Shown here piece after piece: positions 1-5,958 of a stretch of DNA of 7,777 nucleotides (positions within the stretch are counted from its first letter, which is position 1; each line of letters starts with the position of its first letter). The stretch lies in NCBI GenBank assembly GCA_903876465.1, contig CAIRAF010000072.1, positions 1-7,777 on the forward strand, written 5' to 3'. The DNA is from an uncultured bacterium. Its GTDB lineage: Bacteria > Patescibacteriota > Minisyncoccia > Phycocordibacterales > PALSA-1337. The translations under genes and the position numbers were made by a program. The notes under the pieces were generated by a model. The model ran no database searches, was not told the DNA's origin, and saw only the letters and a program-made list of their open reading frames with translations.

Positions 1-60
1 GAAGACGGCATACGAGATAACGTGATGTGACTGGAGTTCAGACGTGTGCTCTTCCGATCT
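1..60. other. Illumina P7/TruSeq adapter contamination with 8-base index
   Basis: Bases 1-18 match the 3' part of the Illumina P7 flow-cell oligo, 19-26 (AACGTGAT) occupy the index position, and 27-60 match the 34-base TruSeq read-2 adapter ending in CTTCCGATCT. This is library sequence, not genome. Translated in frame it gives the artefact peptide TGVQTCALPI, known from contaminated database proteins; the reverse strand gives another adapter peptide. No gene should extend into it. It also shows that the assembly end lies here. Confidence 0.98.
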
Positions 61-92
61 CCCCCAACCCGCTCCCCCCCCCTCTCCCCTCC
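61..92. other. C-rich low-complexity stretch next to adapter, doubtful sequence
   Basis: Directly after the adapter come about 32 bases made almost entirely of C and T, including a run of nine or more C. The next 4,600 bases are about one-third GC, so this stands out. It translates in the FtsK frame as Pro/Leu-rich residues that do not resemble the segment usually found before an FtsK Walker A motif. The likely explanation is low-quality read ends or a chimeric junction at the contig edge. Genuine sequence probably resumes near base 93-100, where the residues before the Walker A motif become FtsK-like. Confidence 0.6.
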
Positions 93-1031
93 GATACCAG
101 ACATCTTCTCATGGCCGGAGCTACTGGCTCAGGTAAATCTACACTTCTACATAAAATAATTACGACTCTCATCACAAATAATTCACCTGAGGACTTGAGA
201 CTAATATTAATTGATCCAAAAAGAGTTGAACTAACTCTATATAACAAAATCCCTCATCTGCTTACAGATGTAATTGTCGATCAAAAGAAAGCCGTGCTTG
301 CTATGAAATGGGCGATAAAAGAAATAGATAGACGTTTTGATTTATTCAAGGAAGAAGATTGTAAGGACATTGCACAGTACAAAGGATCTGAAACCATGCC
401 TCACATTTTGATAGTGATTGATGAGTTTTCCGATGTCATTCAGACATATCCTGAGGAAACTGAAAAAGAGGTTTTAAAAATTGCTGGCATAGGACATTCT
501 GTCGGAGTGCATATAATAATCTCTACATCTCGACCAAGCACAAAAGTTTATACAAGGGCTATACAAGATGCATTTACTTCAAGAGTTGGTTTACAGACAG
601 CCTCTGCAACAGATTCAAAACTTATCATTGGCACAGATAGTGCTTTTACATTACGTGGATCAGGCGATGTGCTTTTCCGTATAGGAATGAAGTACGTAAT
701 TCGTGGTCAGGTTGATGGTATCAACGAAAAAGAAATCAAGGATATCGTAAACTCATTACAGAATAAGTATAAGGAAGATGTCGAAGCTGTTGAGCCAATC
801 TCAATATCTATATTTATGCTTGATGATGACGTAGGTAGCAGTGCTGACAGTTTATATGAGGAAGTAAAAGAGGTGGTCATGAAGGTTGGTAAAGTTTCAA
901 CTTCATATATACAAAGAAAATTTGGGATCGGTTATTCACGATCAGCTGGTCTCATGGATATGCTTGAACGAAGAGGTGTAATTGGTCCATCCAATGGTTC
1001 AAAGCCTAGAGTGGTAATAAAAAAGAAATAG
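63..1031 (+). CDS. FtsK/SpoIIIE-family DNA translocase, C-terminal part (5' partial)
   Basis: ATP-driven double-stranded DNA pump of the FtsK/SpoIIIE/HerA RecA-like superfamily, missing its N-terminus. Visible: Walker A GATGSGKST (117-143) after the strand HLLMA; an IDPKRVEL segment (about 207-230); Walker B ILIVIDEFSDV (405-437); a TSRPS motif (525-539) where most FtsK proteins have TQRPS; and the GSGDVLF segment (657-677). About 846-1028 matches the FtsK gamma winged-helix domain, with IQRKFGIGYSRSA and GSKPR, which in FtsK reads oriented DNA motifs. No membrane segment remains, so anchoring cannot be judged. The ATG at 111 lies inside the strand leading into Walker A and is not a start; the ATP site is intact only if translation began upstream of the contig end. 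The core is divergent and could be a mobile-element or accessory copy rather than the cell-division FtsK. The next gene starts 3 bases after its stop. Confidence 0.9.
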   Translation, partial: PNPLPPPLPSDTRHLLMAGATGSGKSTLLHKIITTLITNNSPEDLRLILIDPKRVELTLYNKIPHLLTDVIVDQKKAVLAMKWAIKEIDRRFDLFKEEDCKDIAQYKGSETMPHILIVIDEFSDVIQTYPEETEKEVLKIAGIGHSVGVHIIISTSRPSTKVYTRAIQDAFTSRVGLQTASATDSKLIIGTDSAFTLRGSGDVLFRIGMKYVIRGQVDGINEKEIKDIVNSLQNKYKEDVEAVEPISISIFMLDDDVGSSADSLYEEVKEVVMKVGKVSTSYIQRKFGIGYSRSAGLMDMLERRGVIGPSNGSKPRVVIKKK

Positions 1032-1034
1032 GTT

Positions 1035-2174
1035 ATGAAAAAAGATTTAAAAAATATTGAGTGCCCTGAATGTCACACATTAATACCGATTGACGAGGTC
1101 TTAATGCAACAACTAGAGTCAGGTCTAGAAGAAAAGTTTGAAAAGAAAGAAAAAGATGCTGTTAAAAAAGCTGAAGATAAATTTCAAATTGAATTAAAAG
1201 ATAAGGATGCTCAAATAAAGGAGAAAGATTCTGCATTAAAAGAGGCACAAGATGCTCAGTTGAGTGCATTGAAAAAAGAAAGAGAAGCAGACGAGAAGAT
1301 TAAAAATGTTGATCTAGAAATAGAAAAAAGACTTAAGACTGGAAAGGATAAAATGGAAGAGGAAATATCCAGAAGATATGCCGATACTTATAATCTTAAG
1401 GATCAAGAGAAACAGAAGAAGATGGATGATTTAGCAAAGCAACTTGATGATGCTAAAAGAAAATTAGAGTTAGGTTCGCAACAATTACAAGGAGAAGTTC
1501 AAGAATTAGATTTGGAAATTAATCTTAAGGAGACATTTCCTCAAGATATTATTGAGCCTATCGGAAAAGGAGTGCGTGGTGCTGATGTTAGACAAAAAGT
1601 TAGATCCAGTTCTGGAAAAGTTTGTGGGGTTATATTGTGGGAATCTAAAAGAGTTGCAAACTGGGGTAAGGATTGGATCCCCAAATTAAGAGAAAATCAG
1701 AGGGCTGAAGCGGCGCATATACCTGTTATAGTAAGTGCGGTTATGCCAGATGAAGCAAGTTCTGGGTTAGGACAAAAGGATGATGTCTGGATCTGTAAAC
1801 CCGCTCTTGCGATCGGTTTAGCGCATGTATTGAGACGTAATCTTATTGAAGTTGCTTTAGCTAATACACGTTCTCAAAATCAAGGCACCTTAGCTGAGAC
1901 TTTATATGAATACGTGACAAGTCATGAGTTTAGACAACAAGTTGAGTCTATGGTTGAAACTTATAAGGATATGAAATCTCACATAACTAAGGAAAGGGTT
2001 GCATATGAAAAATCATGGAAGATTCGAGATGCACAAGTAGACAAGATATTTATTGGCACAGCAAACATTATAGGTTCTATAGAAGGACGTTTAGGAAAAA
2101 ATGCATTCAGTCCGGTAAAGGGTTTAGATTTACTTGAAAGTGGGGATATAAAAGAGGATCATGTAGAGAAATAA
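1035..2174 (+). CDS. DUF2130 family protein: coiled coil plus PD-(D/E)XK-like nuclease core
   Basis: Function is not established for this family; the fold suggests a DNA-cleaving or DNA-binding enzyme. The N-terminus carries one zinc-knuckle-like CPEC (C10, C13) with no second Cys pair. Residues about 22-150 are a highly charged Lys/Glu coiled coil. The conserved block follows: GEVQELDLE (E154, E157, E161), KGVRGADV (D184) and ILWESK (E203, K205), which together fit the E...D...ExK layout of restriction-endonuclease-like enzymes. WGKDWIPKL, KLRENQRAEA, PVIVSAVMP and DVWICKPALAIGLAHVLR are typical of DUF2130. The C-terminal 90 residues are helical. At 379 aa it is near usual family length and looks intact. 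It starts 3 bases after the translocase stop, with only a weak TAGG upstream, so translation is probably coupled. Family assignment is strong; nuclease activity is inferred. Confidence 0.88.
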   Translation: MKKDLKNIECPECHTLIPIDEVLMQQLESGLEEKFEKKEKDAVKKAEDKFQIELKDKDAQIKEKDSALKEAQDAQLSALKKEREADEKIKNVDLEIEKRLKTGKDKMEEEISRRYADTYNLKDQEKQKKMDDLAKQLDDAKRKLELGSQQLQGEVQELDLEINLKETFPQDIIEPIGKGVRGADVRQKVRSSSGKVCGVILWESKRVANWGKDWIPKLRENQRAEAAHIPVIVSAVMPDEASSGLGQKDDVWICKPALAIGLAHVLRRNLIEVALANTRSQNQGTLAETLYEYVTSHEFRQQVESMVETYKDMKSHITKERVAYEKSWKIRDAQVDKIFIGTANIIGSIEGRLGKNAFSPVKGLDLLESGDIKEDHVEK

Positions 2175-2178
2175 ATAT

Positions 2179-3681
2179 ATGCTCAAACATATATCAAAAA
2201 CACAATTCCTCGAATTTTTATTTTGTCCTAAAAACTTGTGGCTCAAAATACACCGCCCAGAATTGACGTGTAAATTCGAGTTGTCAGAATTTGAAAAGCA
2301 CATTATTGAACAAGGTAATGAGGTTGAATCCTGTGCTCGCAACTTATTTACTAATGGAGTTGAAATCAAATCGACTGGTGAGGATGCTTGTAGAGATACT
2401 GAAAGACTTATGGCCTCAAAGGTTTCTACCATCTTCCAATCAACATTCATTGTTGACGGTTTTATTGCTCGAAATGATGCACTTTCATATAATAAAGAAA
2501 ATGACTGTTGGGATCTATATGAAGTAAAAGGTACAAATACTTTAAAAGAGGGTGGTCCAGATCATGATCATATCGATGATGTTGCTTTTCAGGTCTCTGT
2601 TTTAAATAGAGCTAAAATTAAGATAGGAAAATATTATTTAGTTCATCTCAATAAGGATTATGTCAGGTTTGGAAATCTTGATTTTAAGGCATTATTACAA
2701 ATTGAAGACCAGACTGATAAAGTTAACGAAAGACTTCCAAAAGTTGAAGCTGAAATGCATACAGCTAAAGAATATTTGAATCAGGATAAAGAACCAGTAG
2801 GGAATTGTGAATGCCTATATAAGACACGAAGAAATCACTGTACTACTTTCAAACACTCTAATTCACATGTTCCAGATTATTCAATTCACGACATCTCATA
2901 CATAAGTACAAAAAAGATTGAATTTCTTATTGAGAATAATATTATTGATATTAATGATATTTCAGAAGATATAGAACTAACTGATAGACAGAGAAATCAA
3001 GTGACAGCCCACCAACGCCAGAAACCAGCTACTGATGTTAATGCAATAAAGGAGATACTGGATAAACTTAAATATCCATTGTATTTTCTTGATTATGAAG
3101 CATACGCACCTGCTATACCGATGTTCAATGGATATGGGCCATATAAGCGTGTTCCATTTCAATTTTCATTACATATTCTTAAGAGTCCTGAGTCTGAACC
3201 AGAACATGTTGATTTCCTGCACGAGGAGTTAACTGATCCTACTGAAAAAGTTGCTAAGTTATTAAGTGAGTATATATTACCTAATGGTTCAGTAATTGCA
3301 TGGCACAAATCCTATGAGGCGGGTGTAAATAAGGAGATAGGTATGAGAATGCCTCAATATGCCAAAGTTTTCGAAAGGATAAATAGTGAGTTGTATGATC
3401 TAAAAGAGATTTTTAGTAATCAACTTTATGTACATCCTGATTTCAAAGGTAAATCGTCAATTAAGAAAGTTTTACCAGTCTTGCGTCCAGATCTACGTTA
3501 TATAGACATAGAGATTCGTGAAGGTGGTCAAGCTGTCGATGCATGGTTAAACATGCTATCAAATGAGACATCAGTAGATGAAAAGAAGAAAATATTCTCT
3601 GACCTTAAGAAGTACTGTGGATTGGATACATATGCTATGTACGCTATCTGGAAGCATTTACATGAATTAATAAAGCAATAA
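2179..3681 (+). CDS. DUF2779 protein: Cas4-like PD-(D/E)XK nuclease fused to DnaQ-like exonuclease
   Basis: A 500-aa predicted two-part nuclease. The N-terminal half resembles Cas4/RecB-type nucleases: it opens with a Lys/Phe-rich start and FCPKNLWL (C16), has candidate catalytic residues D100 (RNDAL), E115 and K117 (YEVKG), then a Cys cluster C210, C212, C221. With C16 these could bind an iron-sulfur cluster, as in Cas4. The C-terminal half (about 290-500) is the DUF2779 domain, which looks like a DEDD (DnaQ-type) exonuclease: FLDYEAY (D305, E307), PFQFSLH, VIAWHKSYE (376-380), SSIKKVLPVLRPDL, and YCGLDTYAM (D483). All expected acidic positions are present, so both sites may be active. The ATG is supported because the family begins just before the first Cys motif. 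It follows DUF2130 by 4 bases without a convincing Shine-Dalgarno, and is AT-rich like its neighbours. Substrate and role are unknown. Confidence 0.88.
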   Translation: MLKHISKTQFLEFLFCPKNLWLKIHRPELTCKFELSEFEKHIIEQGNEVESCARNLFTNGVEIKSTGEDACRDTERLMASKVSTIFQSTFIVDGFIARNDALSYNKENDCWDLYEVKGTNTLKEGGPDHDHIDDVAFQVSVLNRAKIKIGKYYLVHLNKDYVRFGNLDFKALLQIEDQTDKVNERLPKVEAEMHTAKEYLNQDKEPVGNCECLYKTRRNHCTTFKHSNSHVPDYSIHDISYISTKKIEFLIENNIIDINDISEDIELTDRQRNQVTAHQRQKPATDVNAIKEILDKLKYPLYFLDYEAYAPAIPMFNGYGPYKRVPFQFSLHILKSPESEPEHVDFLHEELTDPTEKVAKLLSEYILPNGSVIAWHKSYEAGVNKEIGMRMPQYAKVFERINSELYDLKEIFSNQLYVHPDFKGKSSIKKVLPVLRPDLRYIDIEIREGGQAVDAWLNMLSNETSVDEKKKIFSDLKKYCGLDTYAMYAIWKHLHELIKQ

Positions 3682-3687
3682 GTATTT

Positions 3688-4713
3688 ATGAAAGATCTGA
3701 TCAAAGAAAAATACCTTATAATAATAACTGGAATTATGTTATTGATTGCTATTTCTAATAATCTTCCAAGTTGGTACTACGGACTTTTAAGAATGATTGT
3801 TACAGGTATTGCTATTTATAATATTACACTTGCATTTAAATTTAACAGAAAAATATGGTTGCTAGTGATGGTATATGTAGCAATATTATTTAATCCAATT
3901 TCCGTATTCTACTTATCTAAAGAAACGTGGGTACTTTATGATCTAATTACTGCAATTATTCTATTTATTTCAATTTTTAAACTTAACGATAAACACAAGC
4001 ATAAGCCGATATTCATAAAAACTAAAACACTCAAAATTTCAGAGAAAATTGTTTGGTCAATTTTTATTGTTATTTTAGTACTAGGACTTTATGTTGGTAC
4101 CTATCCGCATGGTCCATCTTGTGACGATGATCCTGAATCCTCCTGTGAAGATATGAGTAAGCTGAATATTCCTGACTGGGCAAAATACGTGAGATCGTAT
4201 GGAATTGGATATTTACTTGTATTAGGAGTAGCTGGTTTTTATATTATGGCAACAGCTAAAAATCAAGAAGATAAAGAAGAATTCGAATCTAACAGAAAAA
4301 GACTAAAAAATGATATTCTAAAATCAATTGGTGGCGATTACATTCTTCAGTTTGATGAATTTAATTTAAAAGATTTAGAACCAATATTAAATTTAATTAC
4401 ACCCGAGACAATTACTCTTGCTAATAAGGTTGTCGATAAAAATTTCAAGGGCTATATAGAAACTCACCCACAAGAAAATCTAGTTAGGCTCACGTGTTTG
4501 CAATATTTTTTAGCAATCTACATTTTAGTTTCATACGACACATCGAAGGTAGGTGATTATTCGGTAGGTAAAAATGTCAAACTTAGAAAATTGATCGCTG
4601 AGCATAATGGATTAGGAGGTGATCCAAAATTGGCACATTTAGATTTTTGTATGGGATCTTGTGGCATTGAAGCACAACACTTGGCCTTAACAGGTAAATT
4701 AATGTCGCAATAG
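3688..4713 (+). CDS. Six-TM membrane protein with DUF6804-like N-terminus and unknown cytoplasmic tail
   Basis: No characterised family is recognised with certainty. Six hydrophobic segments lie near residues 9-23, 30-50, 56-75, 82-98, 121-138 and 171-188. Positive charges (KFNRK; the Lys/His-rich stretch 98-120) fall in loops 2-3 and 4-5, placing both termini in the cytoplasm. The segment with YYGLLR, ILFNPI and WVLYDLI resembles DUF6804-type small membrane proteins, recalled from memory. The outside loop 139-170 is acidic with two Cys (C145, C153) that might form a disulfide. Residues about 190-341 form a soluble tail, charged at first, then helical, ending in LDFCMGSCGIEAQH; I do not recognise it. 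The gene sits 6 bases after DUF2779 and 6 before the HAD gene, with no Shine-Dalgarno, and shares the low GC of the upstream genes. It may anchor the module at the membrane (inference). Confidence 0.8.
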   Translation: MKDLIKEKYLIIITGIMLLIAISNNLPSWYYGLLRMIVTGIAIYNITLAFKFNRKIWLLVMVYVAILFNPISVFYLSKETWVLYDLITAIILFISIFKLNDKHKHKPIFIKTKTLKISEKIVWSIFIVILVLGLYVGTYPHGPSCDDDPESSCEDMSKLNIPDWAKYVRSYGIGYLLVLGVAGFYIMATAKNQEDKEEFESNRKRLKNDILKSIGGDYILQFDEFNLKDLEPILNLITPETITLANKVVDKNFKGYIETHPQENLVRLTCLQYFLAIYILVSYDTSKVGDYSVGKNVKLRKLIAEHNGLGGDPKLAHLDFCMGSCGIEAQHLALTGKLMSQ

Positions 4714-4719
4714 TTAGTT

Positions 4720-5106
4720 ATGAACATCTACCTCGACGTCAACGGTGTATTACTTGAGCAAAATCTTACGCCTGCTATTGGCGTCACGGCATTTCTAGAA
4801 CGAGCGCTTGCGAAGGGGAATGTTTATTGGCTCACCAGTCATTGTAAGGGCGACACCACCCCAGTGCTCGCTTACCTGGAACGCATGCTCCCACCGGAAG
4901 CATATGAGCTCACGAAGCAAATCAAGCCAACGAACTGGGATGTGCTCAAGACTGACGGTATTGATTTTAGTGAGGATTTCCTGTGGTTTGATGATAATTT
5001 ATTTGAATCAGAGAAAAGGGTATTGGCGAAACATGGGTGTGAAGGAAAGTTTGTGTTGATTGATTTGAAGGGGAATGCGCGGCAATTGGAAGCATTTAGG
5101 TTTTAA
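4720..5106 (+). CDS. Small HAD-superfamily-like protein with DxN in motif I
   Basis: A 128-aa protein with the motif order of haloacid dehalogenase-type phosphatases: motif I YLDVNGVLL (nucleophile D6, but N8 where the second Asp is usual), motif II VYWLTSHC (T39, S40), motif III candidate K69 in IKPTNWD, and motif IV LWFDDN (D91, D92). Length and motif spacing suggest a minimal HAD core without a cap. In HAD phosphatases the second Asp of motif I acts as general acid/base, so Asn may mean altered or lost phosphatase activity. The ATG lies 6 bases after the membrane-protein stop, without a Shine-Dalgarno, so it is probably the last gene of the operon. Its GC is much higher (57% in the densest 60 bases) than the four genes before it, suggesting a different origin. 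Substrate unknown. Confidence 0.75.
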   Translation: MNIYLDVNGVLLEQNLTPAIGVTAFLERALAKGNVYWLTSHCKGDTTPVLAYLERMLPPEAYELTKQIKPTNWDVLKTDGIDFSEDFLWFDDNLFESEKRVLAKHGCEGKFVLIDLKGNARQLEAFRF

Positions 5107-5126
5107 GATATAAACCTGGGTAAGAC

Positions 5127-5148
5127 GAAACGCCCCTTAGGGCGTTTC
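5127..5148. terminator. Hairpin terminator after the five-gene operon, possibly bidirectional
   Basis: A perfect 9-bp stem GAAACGCCC / GGGCGTTTC encloses the loop CTTA, 20 bases after the HAD stop codon. It lies between convergent genes (HAD on +, DUF3800 on -). No long T run follows on either strand; the only U-rich part is the TTTC at the stem base. A terminator serving the + strand operon is likely, and the - strand gene may also use it. The remaining 140 bases up to the DUF3800 stop hold only a weak 6-bp hairpin (5269-5284, CATATC/GATATG) and no gene I can support. Confidence 0.65.
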
Positions 5149-5288
5149 AAAACTGCTCATACTTCGGTGACGGCACACGCCACTTACTTGCATTAAGCTC
5201 CATATGAGACTTACGTATCTATAATGCTAGTACCTTGAAACATAAATGTCAACTGCACTTTCCACAGCCATATCAGTAGATATGTACC

Positions 5289-5903
5289 TTATGTATTGAA
5301 TTTATCACGCGGAAACTTGATAGATTTTTCTATTTTCAAAAGATTATAGAGATTATCTTTTCCATATACATATCGTCCATATATACAATTTGCTGCCACG
5401 TCCGCTATTTGAAGCATCTTACATTGTCTTGAGTCCATATATTGCATATATATGTTTCTCGTTACACCCCACTCGGCATATGCCTTAATTTTGATATATT
5501 CACTGAGAGAATTGATTGATTTTACTTTTATTGAATGGTTATCGAGGATAATCTCAAGATCAGTCGAATCATTTTTTATAATAGGTTTTATCAGGTGTTG
5601 AAATATGTAGTTATAGATGAGATTCTTATCTTCAAAAAGTTTTGTATTATTGATATGTTTTTTATCTACGACAATATAGGATATACGATGATCGTCAAAG
5701 ATATTAAGCTTATTTATGATGTCTTGTTTTTGTGGAAAACTAAGCTTTGATGCTTTAATTTCAGGAATATTAGATTTTGCACAGAAATGTTTAACGATAT
5801 TTTTGATTCGATTTTGTTTTTTGGCAACAATAAGAGCAATGACGAAGAAACGTTCTCCGTTTTCACCAAGGTCACCAGATTCATCTACATATATATCTGC
5901 CAT
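5289..5903 (-). CDS. DUF3800 family protein
   Basis: A 204-aa protein recognised by two DUF3800 signatures: the N-terminal YVDESGD (D7, E8, D11) followed by FFVIALIV, and the C-terminal LQIADVAANCIYGRYV (Q165, D168). Between them are IVVD (D80) and EIILDNH (D121). The scattered acidic residues at strand ends are compatible with a metal-dependent RNase H-like nuclease fold; this is my inference and no activity is proven for the family. The ATG is supported because the family motif begins at residue 5. Translation is probably leaderless: a TATAAT lies 7 bases upstream of the ATG and the only GGA is 14 bases away. GC is very low (27% in a sampled 60 bases), unlike the genes on both sides, which suggests horizontal acquisition. 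It is divergent from the Pro-rich winged-helix gene and shares its promoter region. Confidence 0.85.
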   Translation of the reverse strand: MADIYVDESGDLGENGERFFVIALIVAKKQNRIKNIVKHFCAKSNIPEIKASKLSFPQKQDIINKLNIFDDHRISYIVVDKKHINNTKLFEDKNLIYNYIFQHLIKPIIKNDSTDLEIILDNHSIKVKSINSLSEYIKIKAYAEWGVTRNIYMQYMDSRQCKMLQIADVAANCIYGRYVYGKDNLYNLLKIEKSIKFPRDKFNT

Positions 5904-5910
5904 GGCGACA

Positions 5911-5916
5911 ATTATA
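5911..5916 (-). promoter_or_regulatory. -10 box for the DUF3800 gene, leaderless spacing
   Basis: On the - strand a perfect TATAAT is followed by TGTCGCC and then the ATG. With a 7-base gap, transcription would start at or next to the A of the start codon, giving a leaderless mRNA. No good -35 hexamer is visible at 16-18 bases upstream, so strength is uncertain. The same layout occurs on the opposite strand at 5943-5951. Confidence 0.6.
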
Positions 5917-5942
5917 TTCCTTTTTCATAGAAATAAAAGTTT

Positions 5943-5951
5943 TGCTATAAT
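5943..5951 (+). promoter_or_regulatory. Extended -10 promoter of the Pro-rich winged-helix gene, leaderless spacing
   Basis: The sequence TGCTATAAT is a perfect -10 hexamer with the extended TGn element. The ATG of the downstream gene follows after 7 bases (TAGCGTC), placing the start of transcription at the start codon. A weak -35 (TTTCAT at 5923-5928) lies 17 bases upstream. No Shine-Dalgarno precedes the ATG, which fits leaderless translation and helps fix the start at 5959. Confidence 0.7.
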
Positions 5952-5958
5952 TAGCGTC

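Noticed and set aside
27..62. N-terminal extension of the FtsK reading frame starting with MTGVQTCALPIS
   Set aside because: It is translated adapter sequence, and its start codon is the adapter's GTG.
38..247. 69-aa reading frame on the - strand
   Set aside because: It is antisense to the FtsK Walker A region and its C-terminus is translated adapter.
2179..3681. Cas4 of a CRISPR system
   Set aside because: The Cas4-like half is fused to a DUF2779 exonuclease domain, and no repeats, cas1 or cas2 are in the window.
5149..5288. tRNA or small RNA gene in the convergent gap
   Set aside because: No cloverleaf, CCA end or strong stem was found; only a 6-bp hairpin at 5269-5284.
5219..5299. TATAAT at 5220-5225 on + followed by a 17-codon frame at 5246
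   Set aside because: There is no -35 at proper spacing, no Shine-Dalgarno, and it runs into the convergent DUF3800 gene. It may be chance or a relic.
5219..5951. Possible direct repeat CTATAAT flanking the AT-rich DUF3800 segment, as an insertion scar
   Set aside because: Only 7 bases match and both copies look like ordinary -10 boxes. No terminal repeats, integrase or transposase are present.
5716..5958. Upstream in-frame extension of the Pro-rich winged-helix gene
   Set aside because: It is antisense to the DUF3800 gene and has no protein-like features. A consensus -10 lies 7 bases before the ATG at 5959, which is a better start.
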